A stretch of DNA of 64,000 nt from Elmis aenea (lineage: Eukaryota > Arthropoda > Insecta > Coleoptera > Elmidae). The position numbers and the translations under genes were made by a program. Positions 21,401 through 33,400 of the stretch are shown in pieces (positions within the stretch are counted from its first letter, which is position 1; each line of letters begins with the position of its first letter). The DNA lies in the NCBI GenBank assembly GCA_947652605.1, contig OX393582.1, positions 13,044,544 to 13,108,543 on the forward strand, in the 5' to 3' direction. The notes under the pieces were generated by a model that was given only the letters and a program-made list of their open reading frames with translations, ran no database searches and was not told the origin of the DNA.

Positions 21401-24400
21401 GAGTTGTCGGAATAATTTTCCAGTTTGTTGTATCTTTTTGATTCACATTTTTAAATATGTAGGTACTTATAATCTTGGCAGACCTGGTAACTGCAGTCCC
21501 AAATTATTAAATTATAAAACTCAGTATATAATATCGGTTTAATGATGGAAATGTATGTAAAGCTAAATCATTTCTTAAAAAGCATTTTAAATTATAAAAC
21601 CTATGTAAATTGGTAAGCTCTGGTACTTTTGGTTTTCCTACCAGCCGCCATTGTTTTTATTCTATTACCTTAATATTTATAACTTAATATAAACAAAGCT
21701 TTAACCAATCCAACTTAACCTGACCCTCTTTTACTGATTTAATGAATGACGGTCAGTTTAAGGGCGGTTAGATTTTTTTTAAATAAAACAAACAGTTATT
21801 ATGATCCAGTATAAATTTAATAATTTGGGACCGCCCTTACCTGGTATGCCATACTGTTCACTTATCATTTTGTATTGTACCAAAGATATTTTTTTTTATT
21901 TTTTCATTTTGCTAATGTGTATTTTTGAATAAAATATTAATTTTGTTGATGAACACTAATATATTTACTAAGTACTTATGAGCTGTGTAAATTATTTTGC
22001 CGTTACAACTTACCCCAATCATTGTTACTTTTAGCCCCAACGTTGAGGTTGAAAGTAACAGCTGTCTTACTAAAGAAAATTTTTTTTTTCTAACAGTTGC
22101 TTTACGAAACACACGAAATAAAATATCTTGGAAGCAAGACAAATGTGCAATATATCATTTAACCAATTTGGATGTAAAAAATTTGTAATAATCTATGAGA
22201 AATTAAATAAAAACAAAAAAATGTTACTTTTATCCCCGGTCTCCCCTACTGTTAAAATTATAAACAAATTAAACGCCTTAAATGAAAAATACTACAAAAA
22301 TTATGAATGCTCCAGGACTCGTACCTGCTGCAAGTTGCACAATTCCAAAAATGATGCTGGATATTTCTGGAGATATGCTGCTACCACTGTCTTCCACTAT
22401 AGACTGCATATAAGCCTCAATAGCAGAAATACCACTCAGTTGCTGAAGACTCTTGATGGCTGCAAGAACATAAATTAATAATGAAAAAGCAACAAATCTT
22501 TCTTTACTGTACCCATTATAGCTATCAAGGATTTACGATATTCAGGTTTCGAAAAAAACTCCCAAAAAGTGGATTTATTTTGCATGTCGTATTCAGTAGT
22601 ATCCTGAATCTCGTTCAGTTGTTTCTCTATGAAACTCGAATCGGAGTTTTTGCTACACAATCGCAATAAAATTGCTCTGGCTTCTTCTACTCTTCCAACT
22701 TTTACCAAATAGTAAGGAGATTCTGGCATAAAGTAAAATACTATCACAAAAATCAGAGGTAAAAAACTGCAAGTAAGCGCCAGTATGGTGTAGGATACGA
22801 ACGGTCCTACAGTCAAAACGTACAAGTTGCCCATCAGTCTTAGTATTGTTAGGAATGTCCCTAATTTGCCACGGATGTCTTTTTCTGCAATTTCTGCGTT
22901 GTACATGGCCGATGTCTATATAAAATAAATCTTAATTAGCCATTAAACGCATGGCGTAGTTATGATAAAAAACGGAAAACAGTTAAGTTTTACCAAGAGC
23001 CCTATAAAGAATAAAATAAAATTTAATTGAAGTAACTTTTAGCTTTTAATATAAACATTTTGAATTATTATCCTTTGGCTGTGATCCTTTTAAACAAAAA
23101 TCAACCCAAAAAAGTTCATAACATTAAAACTTATTGAAAATTCATCTAATACTTTACCAAGAGCCTTATTAACAGTTAAATAATTATATGGTAGTGAAAT
23201 AGTATATTATATACCAAGGTAGAGAAGTCAACTATTATAGCCTGAGGGCTCAGATTAGATCGCGAGGCGCGAAGCGCCGAGGGATCTAAGGGCCCGAAGG
23301 CTATAAGACTTCTCTACCGTGGTGTATATACTATTTTTTTCACTACTAGTAAGACAAACCCATTTATGTTATGCACGCACTTTCTAACCTAAAATATAAA
23401 AAGTTAAGTACCTATCTATTCTATAGAAATATTGAATCTGCGTGTTACTCATCTTGCTAAATCACTATTGTTATTAAAAAACATTGTTTTTAAGCGATGG
23501 TTTCATCTAAAATACTGACATTATTAAAACTTTTCTTTTTTACGTTGTGTCAATCGACCGTGTGGATATTGACAACCGTCATTTATTTCGGCGCGAAAGT
23601 CGTGTTATTTAAATACACCAAAGTTTTTAAAATTAAATTAATTTATTTAAACAACGTTTTAAATGCTAAAATACCAATAAAGAGAATTTCTCCATCATAC
23701 TAAATCGTCCTATAATTTTTTTTTCTTTAAAACTACAACAGCATTATCAAAAAATATAAATTTGTTCATTATTCACCAGTGGTTAATAATGAAAAATTGT
23801 TTACCTGTAACCATGCATAGGTAGAGAAATTGAATTTCACGGCATTCTAATATACGTCATAATGCTACGCTATATTACTAGTAGTGAAAAAACTATTTTT
23901 TTTTAGTATAAACATTTTTAATTATTATCCTTTAAATAAAGGACTCGAACCGAACCGGAACTGGAACCAAAATCGGAACGAACCGGTGCTTTTTTTATGA
24001 ACCGTCAACTGGAACTAAACCTTTTACTTAAAAAATCACAAAACCGCAAAATCGAACCGAACCAACTGGTGTGAACCTATTCATACCGCTTCAACCGGTT
24101 CACACAACGGTTCGGTCCAATTATTTTTTTAAATAACAGTGTAAATTTTTTATCTTTGTACTTTTGATTACATTTTACCAAATATGAAACAATTTCAGAC
24201 AGTTCAATTTATAAATATGCACTGTCATTATATTTTGCATTGAACCGGAACCGGAACTGAACCGTTGCCGCCGAACCGGTTACCTAATCACTATAAAACA
24301 AAAACCGGTGGTTCGGAAAGTAAACCGAAAAGTTAAAACTTATCGAACCGGTAATCGGAACTGAACTGTTATTCTTTGCAGTTCGGGTCCCTGCTTTAAA

Positions 24401-27400
24401 TATGATTCTGTATAAACAACTAATATTAATTTTTGAACGATTTTAAAACAAATCAAGCTTCTTAATTTTATTTATTAGTTTACTAAAGACTTTATTAACA
24501 ACAAAGTAAAATGCATTAAGAGAATATTTGTTTTTGATATATTCTTTTGAAAGAGATGCTGTATAAGTAAAAAATTGTAAGTTACGAAATTAAACTAAAA
24601 AGTTTTTAACTGTAAAATAGGCGTTATTTTCCCAGGGGTGTTTTATTAGTTTTTCCAAACAAAATACAAGTTTTTTAATTCGACCCATAATGTTTTGTAA
24701 AAAGCAAGTTTTAATTAAATTTAAAAGTAAAAGTTTTTTGTACCATCATTGTTTACAGATTACGTGCAGAAATTTACATCATGTCACACAGTCATCTGAG
24801 ATAAATAGAATTTATTTTTGGAAAAATCGTTTATATACCTAATAATCATTAAATATTCCATATTTATTTAATCTTTATTTTCGGTTTTAAAAGGTTTACC
24901 TATAAGAAAATTGATTAGGTTTAAAGAAAGTTTTATCACAAAACGCAATAATATCTTAACAGTTATTAAATGTCAGTTTTTTAGAAAAAACTTCCTTGAA
25001 GTCAATGAAGTGTTTATTGTTGCGGTGTAAAATATTATTTTACCGTAACAATTAGACCTCCTCCAAGGCCTGCTATTCCACGTGCAACTCCAAGTACAGC
25101 AGCCGATTTAGCGAACATAATTATATACCAAGAAAAGAATACTGGAACTGCGGCTACAAGCAAGGAATATTTTCTCCCAATTTGTTCGACAACCAGAGCA
25201 GTTAGAAGCGTCCCTGGAATTGAGCCCAAAAAATAGGCAGAAACTACCCATGAACCTTCCTCCTACAAAATTAAGAGATTTAGAATTAGTATTGTAGTAC
25301 AACATGCGAGAGATACAGGTAAAATGGCTAGGACAAGTACATTAAAAGGAAATAGTGGAATGAGGAGGTATAAGAAGCCGCCAAGAAGAAAGGAATAGAA
25401 ATCGGAAGTCTTGGAGCGGTGGTCTCCAACCTTTTATGGTCTAGGATCACTTTTTATGTCAAATTCGTACCCGATATCTACTTTTAAAAATCTATAAAAT
25501 TATTACAGCAAAATTGTATTGTTCATTAAAGTATTGCATAGCATAACAAAGGGCGCAAAATTAATTATTTAAAACTAGCGTAGTGACACGGCTTCGCTCG
25601 GTGATTTTTTTTATCAATCACAGACTACTCGCGCTTCGCGCTCGCGCCCGGTGGACGTTTTTGACCTTTTGAGAATTTTGGATCTTTTGGGAAATTTTGT
25701 ATCTATTGAGAATTTTTGTATCTATTGAGAATTTTGAAACTTTTGTGATATTTGGATCTTTTGGGAATTTTGGTTCTTTTGGGAATTTTTGGAACTTCTG
25801 GGAATTCTTATATAGCCTATCTTCTTCCCATGGTCCTATAGATTGTCTGTGCCAAATTTGGTCTGGATCGGATGAATGGTATAGGAATGCATAAAGGACA
25901 AACATCCATACAAACATACATACATACATACATTCATTTTTATATATACAGGGTGTGTAAAAATTGGCGGAAGGGCTACACGGAGCGATGTTCTTCGTAA
26001 AATTCTAAGTCGAAAATCTTAATACGAAAATGTTGTACCATGCTTCCTATGGCCTCAGGAACCATTTAAAGAAAAAAAAAATTGGCAACATTGCATACAT
26101 TGATTTGCGTTTGGACATTTTTTTATCAGCAATTTTTACTTAGATATTTACATTTTTTGTTCGAACTGAAAGCCTTCAGTTCGTAAACATAGCTGCAAAC
26201 TTTTGGGTATCGTAAAACACAAACAAGAAATAATTACGAGAAAAACAGAGATGACAGCTAAGGACAATGTTGCCATATGTATTACTGTCATTAAAATCAG
26301 TGATTTACATATTTTCAACACCAATTTTTGAAAGGAAGAACACGATATCTAGGAAAAAATACTATTCGAAATCTATTTTTATTCCAAATTGCAGCTTTTT
26401 CATTTGCAGGTATTAAATAATAACGCCTATTAAAGGACTAAATGTCAAAGCTTTGAGGACCTCTTGCAGACACAGCAAGCGTGGTACAACATTTTCGTAT
26501 TAAGATTTTCGACTTAGAATTTTACGAAGAACATCGCCCCGTGAAGCCCTTCCGCCAATTTTTACACACCCTGTATAGATATAAAATCTTTGAGATCGAC
26601 CAGTGAGGACGTCGCGATCGACAGGTTGGAGACCACTGGCTTAGAGAGTTGGCTAAAAACAGGTAAAGACTAAGGGAACGCCATCAGAAACCACGCAAGC
26701 CTGAAGAAAAGCCACATATCCAACGCCAAAGTGGTGTAAGATTAAAATAAACATGTTACGCGTATTGCAGAATTAATAAAGGATCCTTAACCGTTGTCTC
26801 CAGTTGTTCAAAGTGCAGATATTTCATAATCACCTTTCAAGTTCACAAAATATATATATTAAAATTACAAAACTAGTAACCCAATTCAACCATAGGAGTA
26901 GTAGGTACTACCTTTGGTGCACAAAGTTTTTCTTGTACCTTCTGTATCATTACTAGACTACCAAAATTTAAAACGCAGAGTGTAAAAAAAATCCAAATAT
27001 GGCCAAAAACACTATAAGAGTATTTTGCATTTTGCATTTCCATATGCCACATAAACCTTCGTTTTAAGTACATTTAGACAGTGGCGTAACTAGAGCTCCT
27101 GGGCCTCTCCCCGAAAATTTTTCTGAGCCAGCTGATTTACAACGCTTTAAAAACAAAGGAAAACGCAAAAAAAAGGTCCCTAAGATGATGGTTTTGGGCA
27201 GGGTTGGATTAAAAATTGAACAATATAACCACGTGCTTAGGGCAGCAATGTGGAAGAGGGCACAAAGGAATTTTTTTGCTCGGCAAATTGTGAAGCGGCG
27301 CGTTTTAGGTCGACCAAGTTTAAAAAGGGGTGAAATTTGGGGATTTGGGACCTCGATCCAGTCCTATGCTTAGCATAATATGGTCTTAATCCGGCTCTGC

Positions 27401-30400
27401 TTTTTAAGATGTTAATTATTAAATATTTTACAAAAAAAATAAATTGTCTGACTTTAAATCGTACTCTTACATGGGAACTTGATAAAAAGCTGGTCTAAAT
27501 ATATTATTCATACACATAAAAGGGGCACTTGATATCTCGTAAACGGTAAGAGCTACAAAGAAGTTTAAATGACAAATTGTTTTCCTTTCTGAGACATATT
27601 CAATGATGCTTTATTTAAAAAAAGTTCAATGGCTTGCTCGATAATAAACAAAAATCAAAATAGGCATTTTTTTTTAAATCCTTAATAACTCGGTTATACT
27701 TGAAGGTACAAAAATATTTTTGGGGAACGTAATTACATGTGTATATTAGCCAAAAATCTGTAAAATCGTAGGTATTATGTGATCGTAGAAAAAATAAGCT
27801 GCGTAACACGAGTTGTGAAGCAATCATGCACTCGTGCGTCATATGCTTCTTTTAACTCTTGTTATGTAATATACCATTATTTTGATATTTAGGCTTAAAA
27901 CAAGTAATATTCATTAAATAGTCCCAATGAGGCTGTAGAGTGCCATTTTAACAATATTAAAACAAATAAATGTCTTCATTTTATAGTGCGCAAAAAAATC
28001 TACAACTTTTTTTTCAATTTTTTTTTTGTACCATCAAATGTCATTTAAAAAAATGCCCATTTTGGTTTTTATTTATTATCTAGCGTGCCATGGAACTTTT
28101 TTAAAACATTAAAGCATCACTAAATATGTCTCAAAGGGGAACAATTTGTCTAATTTAAATTTCTATGTAGCTCCTACTGTTTACGAGATCCCAAAAGTTG
28201 CTCTTTTATGTGGACCACCCTGTATATAGAATGCGTACGCTAAAGCCTTTTTGCTCCTTTTAATTTGTATCGGACCGTACTTCTGTTTTTACATATTCTC
28301 TAATTTTTTGTTAATTAAAATAATACTGGTAGCTGACTAATGTGGTTGATAAGACTGATGTCCAAAAATTATCACGCTTAAAAAAATTCTAATTTATTAA
28401 CATTTGCATCTTCCCACTATGACTTTCAAAGGCCTTCTAGGGCTTCAGGCAAACCTTGCACACGTATATTTACGCCACTCCATTTATAGTGTTTTATAAC
28501 AAAGACACTGTAATTTTTAAACCACTATACAGGGTGTGTAAAAATTGGCGGAAGCGCTACACGTGGCGATGTTCTTCGTAAAATTCTAAGTCGAAAATCT
28601 TAATACAAAAATGTTGTACCATGCTAGTAGCTATGGCCTCAGGAACCATTTAAAAAAACTAAAATTTGGCAACCTTGCATCCATTGATTTGCGTTTGGAC
28701 GTTTTTTTATTAGAAATTTTTACTTAGATATTTATAATGTTTGTTTGAACTAAAAGCCTTCAGTTATCAGTTCGTAAACGCACCTGCATTTATTTAGGTA
28801 TCGTCTTATACAAACTAGAAATAATTACGAGAAAAACAGAGATGACAGTAAATGACAATGTTGCAATTTGTATTATTTTCATTCAAATCAGTGAACAAAT
28901 TTTCAACACCAATTTTTTAAAGAAAAAAACACAATATCTAGGAAAAAATATTATTGAAAATTTATTTTCATTCCAAATCGCAGCTTTTTCATTAAAAAAA
29001 TTAAATAATAACGCTTATTAAAGGACTAAATGTCAAAACTTTGAGGACCTCTTGCAGATACAGCAAGCATGGTACAACATTTTCGTATTAAGATTTTCTA
29101 CTTAGAATTTTACGAAGAACATCGCCACGTGTAGCGCTTCCGCCAATTTATACACACCCTGTATAAATTTGAGCAAAAATCATCAATTGTCACAGTATTA
29201 TTTATTCACTTTTCATATTTACCCTTTTAAAAGCTCGATTGTGAGGTAATAATAACGGTATGATATTTATGATTAGAGATAATAAGAAAATTTGGTCTTA
29301 TGACGTCTCCTTATATTATTAATTCAGCACTTGTTACTTAGTTGTATATGGTTCGACAGAGTTTATATTTAAATGCGACTACGTGACTCGCATAATTACT
29401 AACAACTTATCACTTATTATTATGATTAGGAATTATTCAAACTCATTTTTATAATATTAAAAATATCAAGTACCTAATACATTTTTTAATTGTTTTTTTT
29501 TTTAAATACATTGCTGTGATATGATACGCGTATCAGTTTTTGAATGATTTCTGATGTCATGAATGTAATAATTTAATCGTTTTTAAAAATTCAGATTAGA
29601 GAGATACAATTAAATTTTTAAATATATTTAGCAAAGATAATATATCTTTGTTTTGTCAACAAATGGTCGGATTGTTCTTTCATGTTAAGATTTCTAGATT
29701 TAAATTTAATTATTCGGTCATATACAGGTTGGGCATAATTGGTTTTTATTTAAAAAAAACAAAAATCAATTATTTAAATTTAAAAAAATGAAAAAAATCA
29801 CGAATTTTCGTTTTTTTTTTTGAGAAACTTGACAATTTTCTTTTTTTGCAACTAATTTATTCATTATTCACACAGCATTATAATATTTAATACAATCTTG
29901 GTTTCCGGGTTTGGAACCGCGTCTTCTATATTTAGAAGTAGTTGAAGTTTCGACCATTGTGTCTTGGTCTTTTTCAAAACGACTAATTTGTGAGGGATGT
30001 TGCTGGGTTTATATATCCAGCTTGTGGAGAGAAGAATGGCGCGTTACCCTTTCTGAACATACTGGTCAAAAGAGAAGCAAACGGAACACTTAGCCACAGC
30101 GTTTACCGCAAACCGACCCATACCAACCGATATCTAAATGCTGCATCACATCATCACCCAGCCCAAAAACAATCGGTGATCAACACATTAATACATAGGG
30201 CTAAAGAGATATGCACACCAGAAAACATCAAAGAAGAACTGAACATGGTCACGAGAGCCCTGCAAGAAAACGGTTACCAGCGTAAACAAATACTTCGTAC
30301 CATACAAAAACATGCCACGCCAAAAGAAGGAAAAGAAAAGAAAGAATACATCGCTACGACTTACTTGCCCTACATCAACGGAGTGACTAACAAAATATCA

Positions 30401-33400
30401 AAGCTTCTACAAAAACATAAAATCAAAACCGTTTTCAACGCTCCTTTGAAGCTCTCGAATAAATTAAGAAGAACACACGACACAGGACTACACCACGCGG
30501 GAATATATAGCATACCTTCCTCCTGTGGAAAAGTATACATAGGACAGACTGGCAGGAGTATACAAACGCGTCTCAAAGAACACGAAGGACAAACAACAAG
30601 AAAACAAGTCGATAAATCAGCGGTAGCAGAACACGCCCAGGGTACAGGACACAACATCCTCTTCGGAGAAACAAAACTACAGGCCCGCGCAAACCATTTC
30701 TGGCCAAGATTATATCGAGAATCACTGGAAATCATCAAGAACCCAAACAACTACAACAGAGACACAGGCATACAACTCCCAAACATCTGGAAACCAGTCA
30801 TCACAAAATCACTGAGGCAGAACAAATCCATCAAGCGGAACGCCACGCCTCCACAAGCTGGATATATAAACCCAGCAACATCCCTCACAAATTAGTCGTT
30901 TTGAAAAAGACCAAGACACAATGGTCGAAACGTCAACTACTTCTAAATATAGAAGACGCGGTTCCAAACCCGGAAACCAAGATTGTATTATGGATAACGG
31001 CCTCGAAAGCCTCAAGAATATTATAATATTTATCTTCTATACAGCGTCATTCAAAAAGTATCAACAAATAAAAGTTTTTTACTAAAAATTTCTCAGAAAC
31101 TTTTATTCTAGATAAAAGTTGGTGTATGACCTAAATTAATTAAAGGATAGAAAAATTTCACAAAAATATGCGATACCAGATTTTAGCGATTTCAGAAATA
31201 TTCAAAAACTAAAGGGGCCTTATTTTAAGAGTTACCTACACAAAACTTCATAGGGAAAGATTGCTTAGAATTCAAAAATACCATCAAAGGTGAAATATGA
31301 CGTAAAAATTTCAATTTTTATTTTTGAAATAATTTTAACATCCAAAAAGTGCCTTTATTTTAAGCATTTTAAAAAAGTTAAATTTTTTTTTAGAATTTAA
31401 AAAATTTACTTAATATAGTTCTCTCTTAATTTTTTTTTAAACTCTTAAACTAAGGGCTCTTTAGCCTTGCGAATATTTCTAAAATCGTTAAAAGCTAGTA
31501 TCGTATGAATTTTTATCGAGCTTTTTGATCTTTAAAACTAGTTTTATACCATGCGCCAACTTTTATCAAGGATAAAATTCTCCGAGAAATCGATAATAAA
31601 AAACTTGTCCAATTTTTGCCGACTTTTTGAATGAGGCTGTAGATCTTTTGACTCTAAAATTAAAACTTATTGTGAAAATTTACTAAGCAAAACTACCGGA
31701 ATGCGTCTCTAACTAGAAAAATCCTGTACAGACTTTATTTCTCCCCAATTTATAGAAAGTCAATAGTCTATCTATATCCGGCGTATTTGACTAGTGGTTG
31801 TTTAAGTGGGGGGAAGTAAAACGCATTTAATTTATATGTGACGTGTGACGTTAAATCGTAAAAAAAAATGAAGCTTGATTTAAATCATAATTTTCTATAA
31901 AAAAAATCTGCTGATTTAAATCTTGCTTAACCCTTATTCTCCTAGCGTCGTCAAATGACGACGTTTACCTGTCCTGTAATAACGGTGTATTGTCAGGTAC
32001 CTGATGATTTTAAACCTGTCAGCTTAAGTTTAATTACTCAGGTAAACAATTGTTTTCATAAATGTAGCCATTGCATCGCAGTAAGTTGCAGACTTCGAAC
32101 ATATTTAATTGTTAAAAGTGACCAATTTACGAGAGAACACGAAAACCATGACGTCGTCAAAAAAGTAAGTACTAAATAATATAATTACGGTAAAAATATT
32201 TTATTTGTTTACATATTTTGAATATATAATAGTCAAGTGTTTTTTATATAAAATGTAATTATTTATAATAACATTTATAAGGGAGTTATTTCGCTATAAA
32301 TTTGATTGTCGTCATATGACGACGCTAGGAGAATGCATGTACTAACATACCCTATTTGTCCTTGGATTTTTGAGTGTAGCCGAAATGATGGATTGTTAGA
32401 AAATGATGATAGTGACCAAGATATTTTTATTGAACCACCTGCAGTTAATGAGTTAACAGACGAAGATTCAGATGAAGAAGAAGGGACGAATATAAACTGT
32501 TTATCCAGAAATCAACTAATGGCACCGGCAGAGAAAAACAGACCAGACAAGAAGTTTCAACTATTTCCAACCTAAACAAAATACCAAAGATCACCAAAAA
32601 ATCAAAAAAAGATCAAATTATATGGAGCAGTGGCGGTAAAACTATACATATACAACCTAGTCAATTTCATTTTATGGCAGAAGAAAATATTGATGAAGTC
32701 GCTGCTGTTCAATATTTTGAACGGTTTTTTGATGATACTTTAATCGAATTAATTATTACTGCCAGTTCCGAATATTGCTTATTTATGCTTATTTATGACA
32801 CAAACTTACCTTTTTTTAAATGGAAACGATAGTTGGCTATGACCTATTTAAATTCCTCATTTTTTTCTTATTTCAAATATATAAGGGTTGATGTATTTAT
32901 TTTCAACAATACGCAAGTTATGAAGGTTTTTTAGTTTTTTTTTTAAAGAAAATCATAGTAGGCTGTGAAAGCAAAAAATAAACAAGGTGTAAAACCTTAT
33001 AAAACTCATGTAGTACAAATTATCAAGGTTTTTTAATTTGTTATTGAGATAAACACGAAATTTTTTGAACATAAGATAAACAACAATATCCTACATTACT
33101 GCTGATACCGTTGTTTTCTTATTTTCAAATATTTACAATGTTTATCTCCACAACAAATTAAAAAACCTTGGTAACTTGTACCACATGGGTTTTGTAAGGT
33201 TTTACACCTTGTTTGGTTTTTGTTTTCATAGCCTACTATGATTTTCTTAGGAAAAAAACCTAAAAAACCTTCATAACTTGCTACTAACATGTTACTGTAT
33301 CTGTAAGTGTACTTAGTATTTAATCAAAATAAATTCTAAGTCCCAAGTTGACTATTTGTCCTTGGATTTTTGAGTGTAGCCGAAATGATGGATTGTTAGA

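Larger units (their letters stand above)
22916..25043. other. Transporter intron 3
   Basis: 2,128 bp between exons 3 and 4, holding the GC-hairpin element at about 23,190-23,895 and a hAT element at 23,938-24,393. The rest is plain AT-rich sequence. Confidence 0.85.
25417..26638. mobile_element. hAT element (GGTGGTCTCCAACC type)
   Basis: Ends CGGTGGTCTCCAACCTTTT and CAGGTTGGAGACCACTG, with GATCGACCAGTGAGGACGTC at the right, typical of non-autonomous SPIN-like hATs. Flanks TCTTGGAG and GCTTAGAG agree at 6 of 8 positions, and removing the element rejoins a LINE tail. Contains a degenerate tandem array, a CATA microsatellite and a complete foldback. Confidence 0.78.

Noticed and set aside
22876..22906. 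ATG at 22,906 as an independent gene start
   Set aside because: It is the internal Met of SAMYNAEIAEK; an acceptor sits 9 bp upstream and exon 3 joins in frame.
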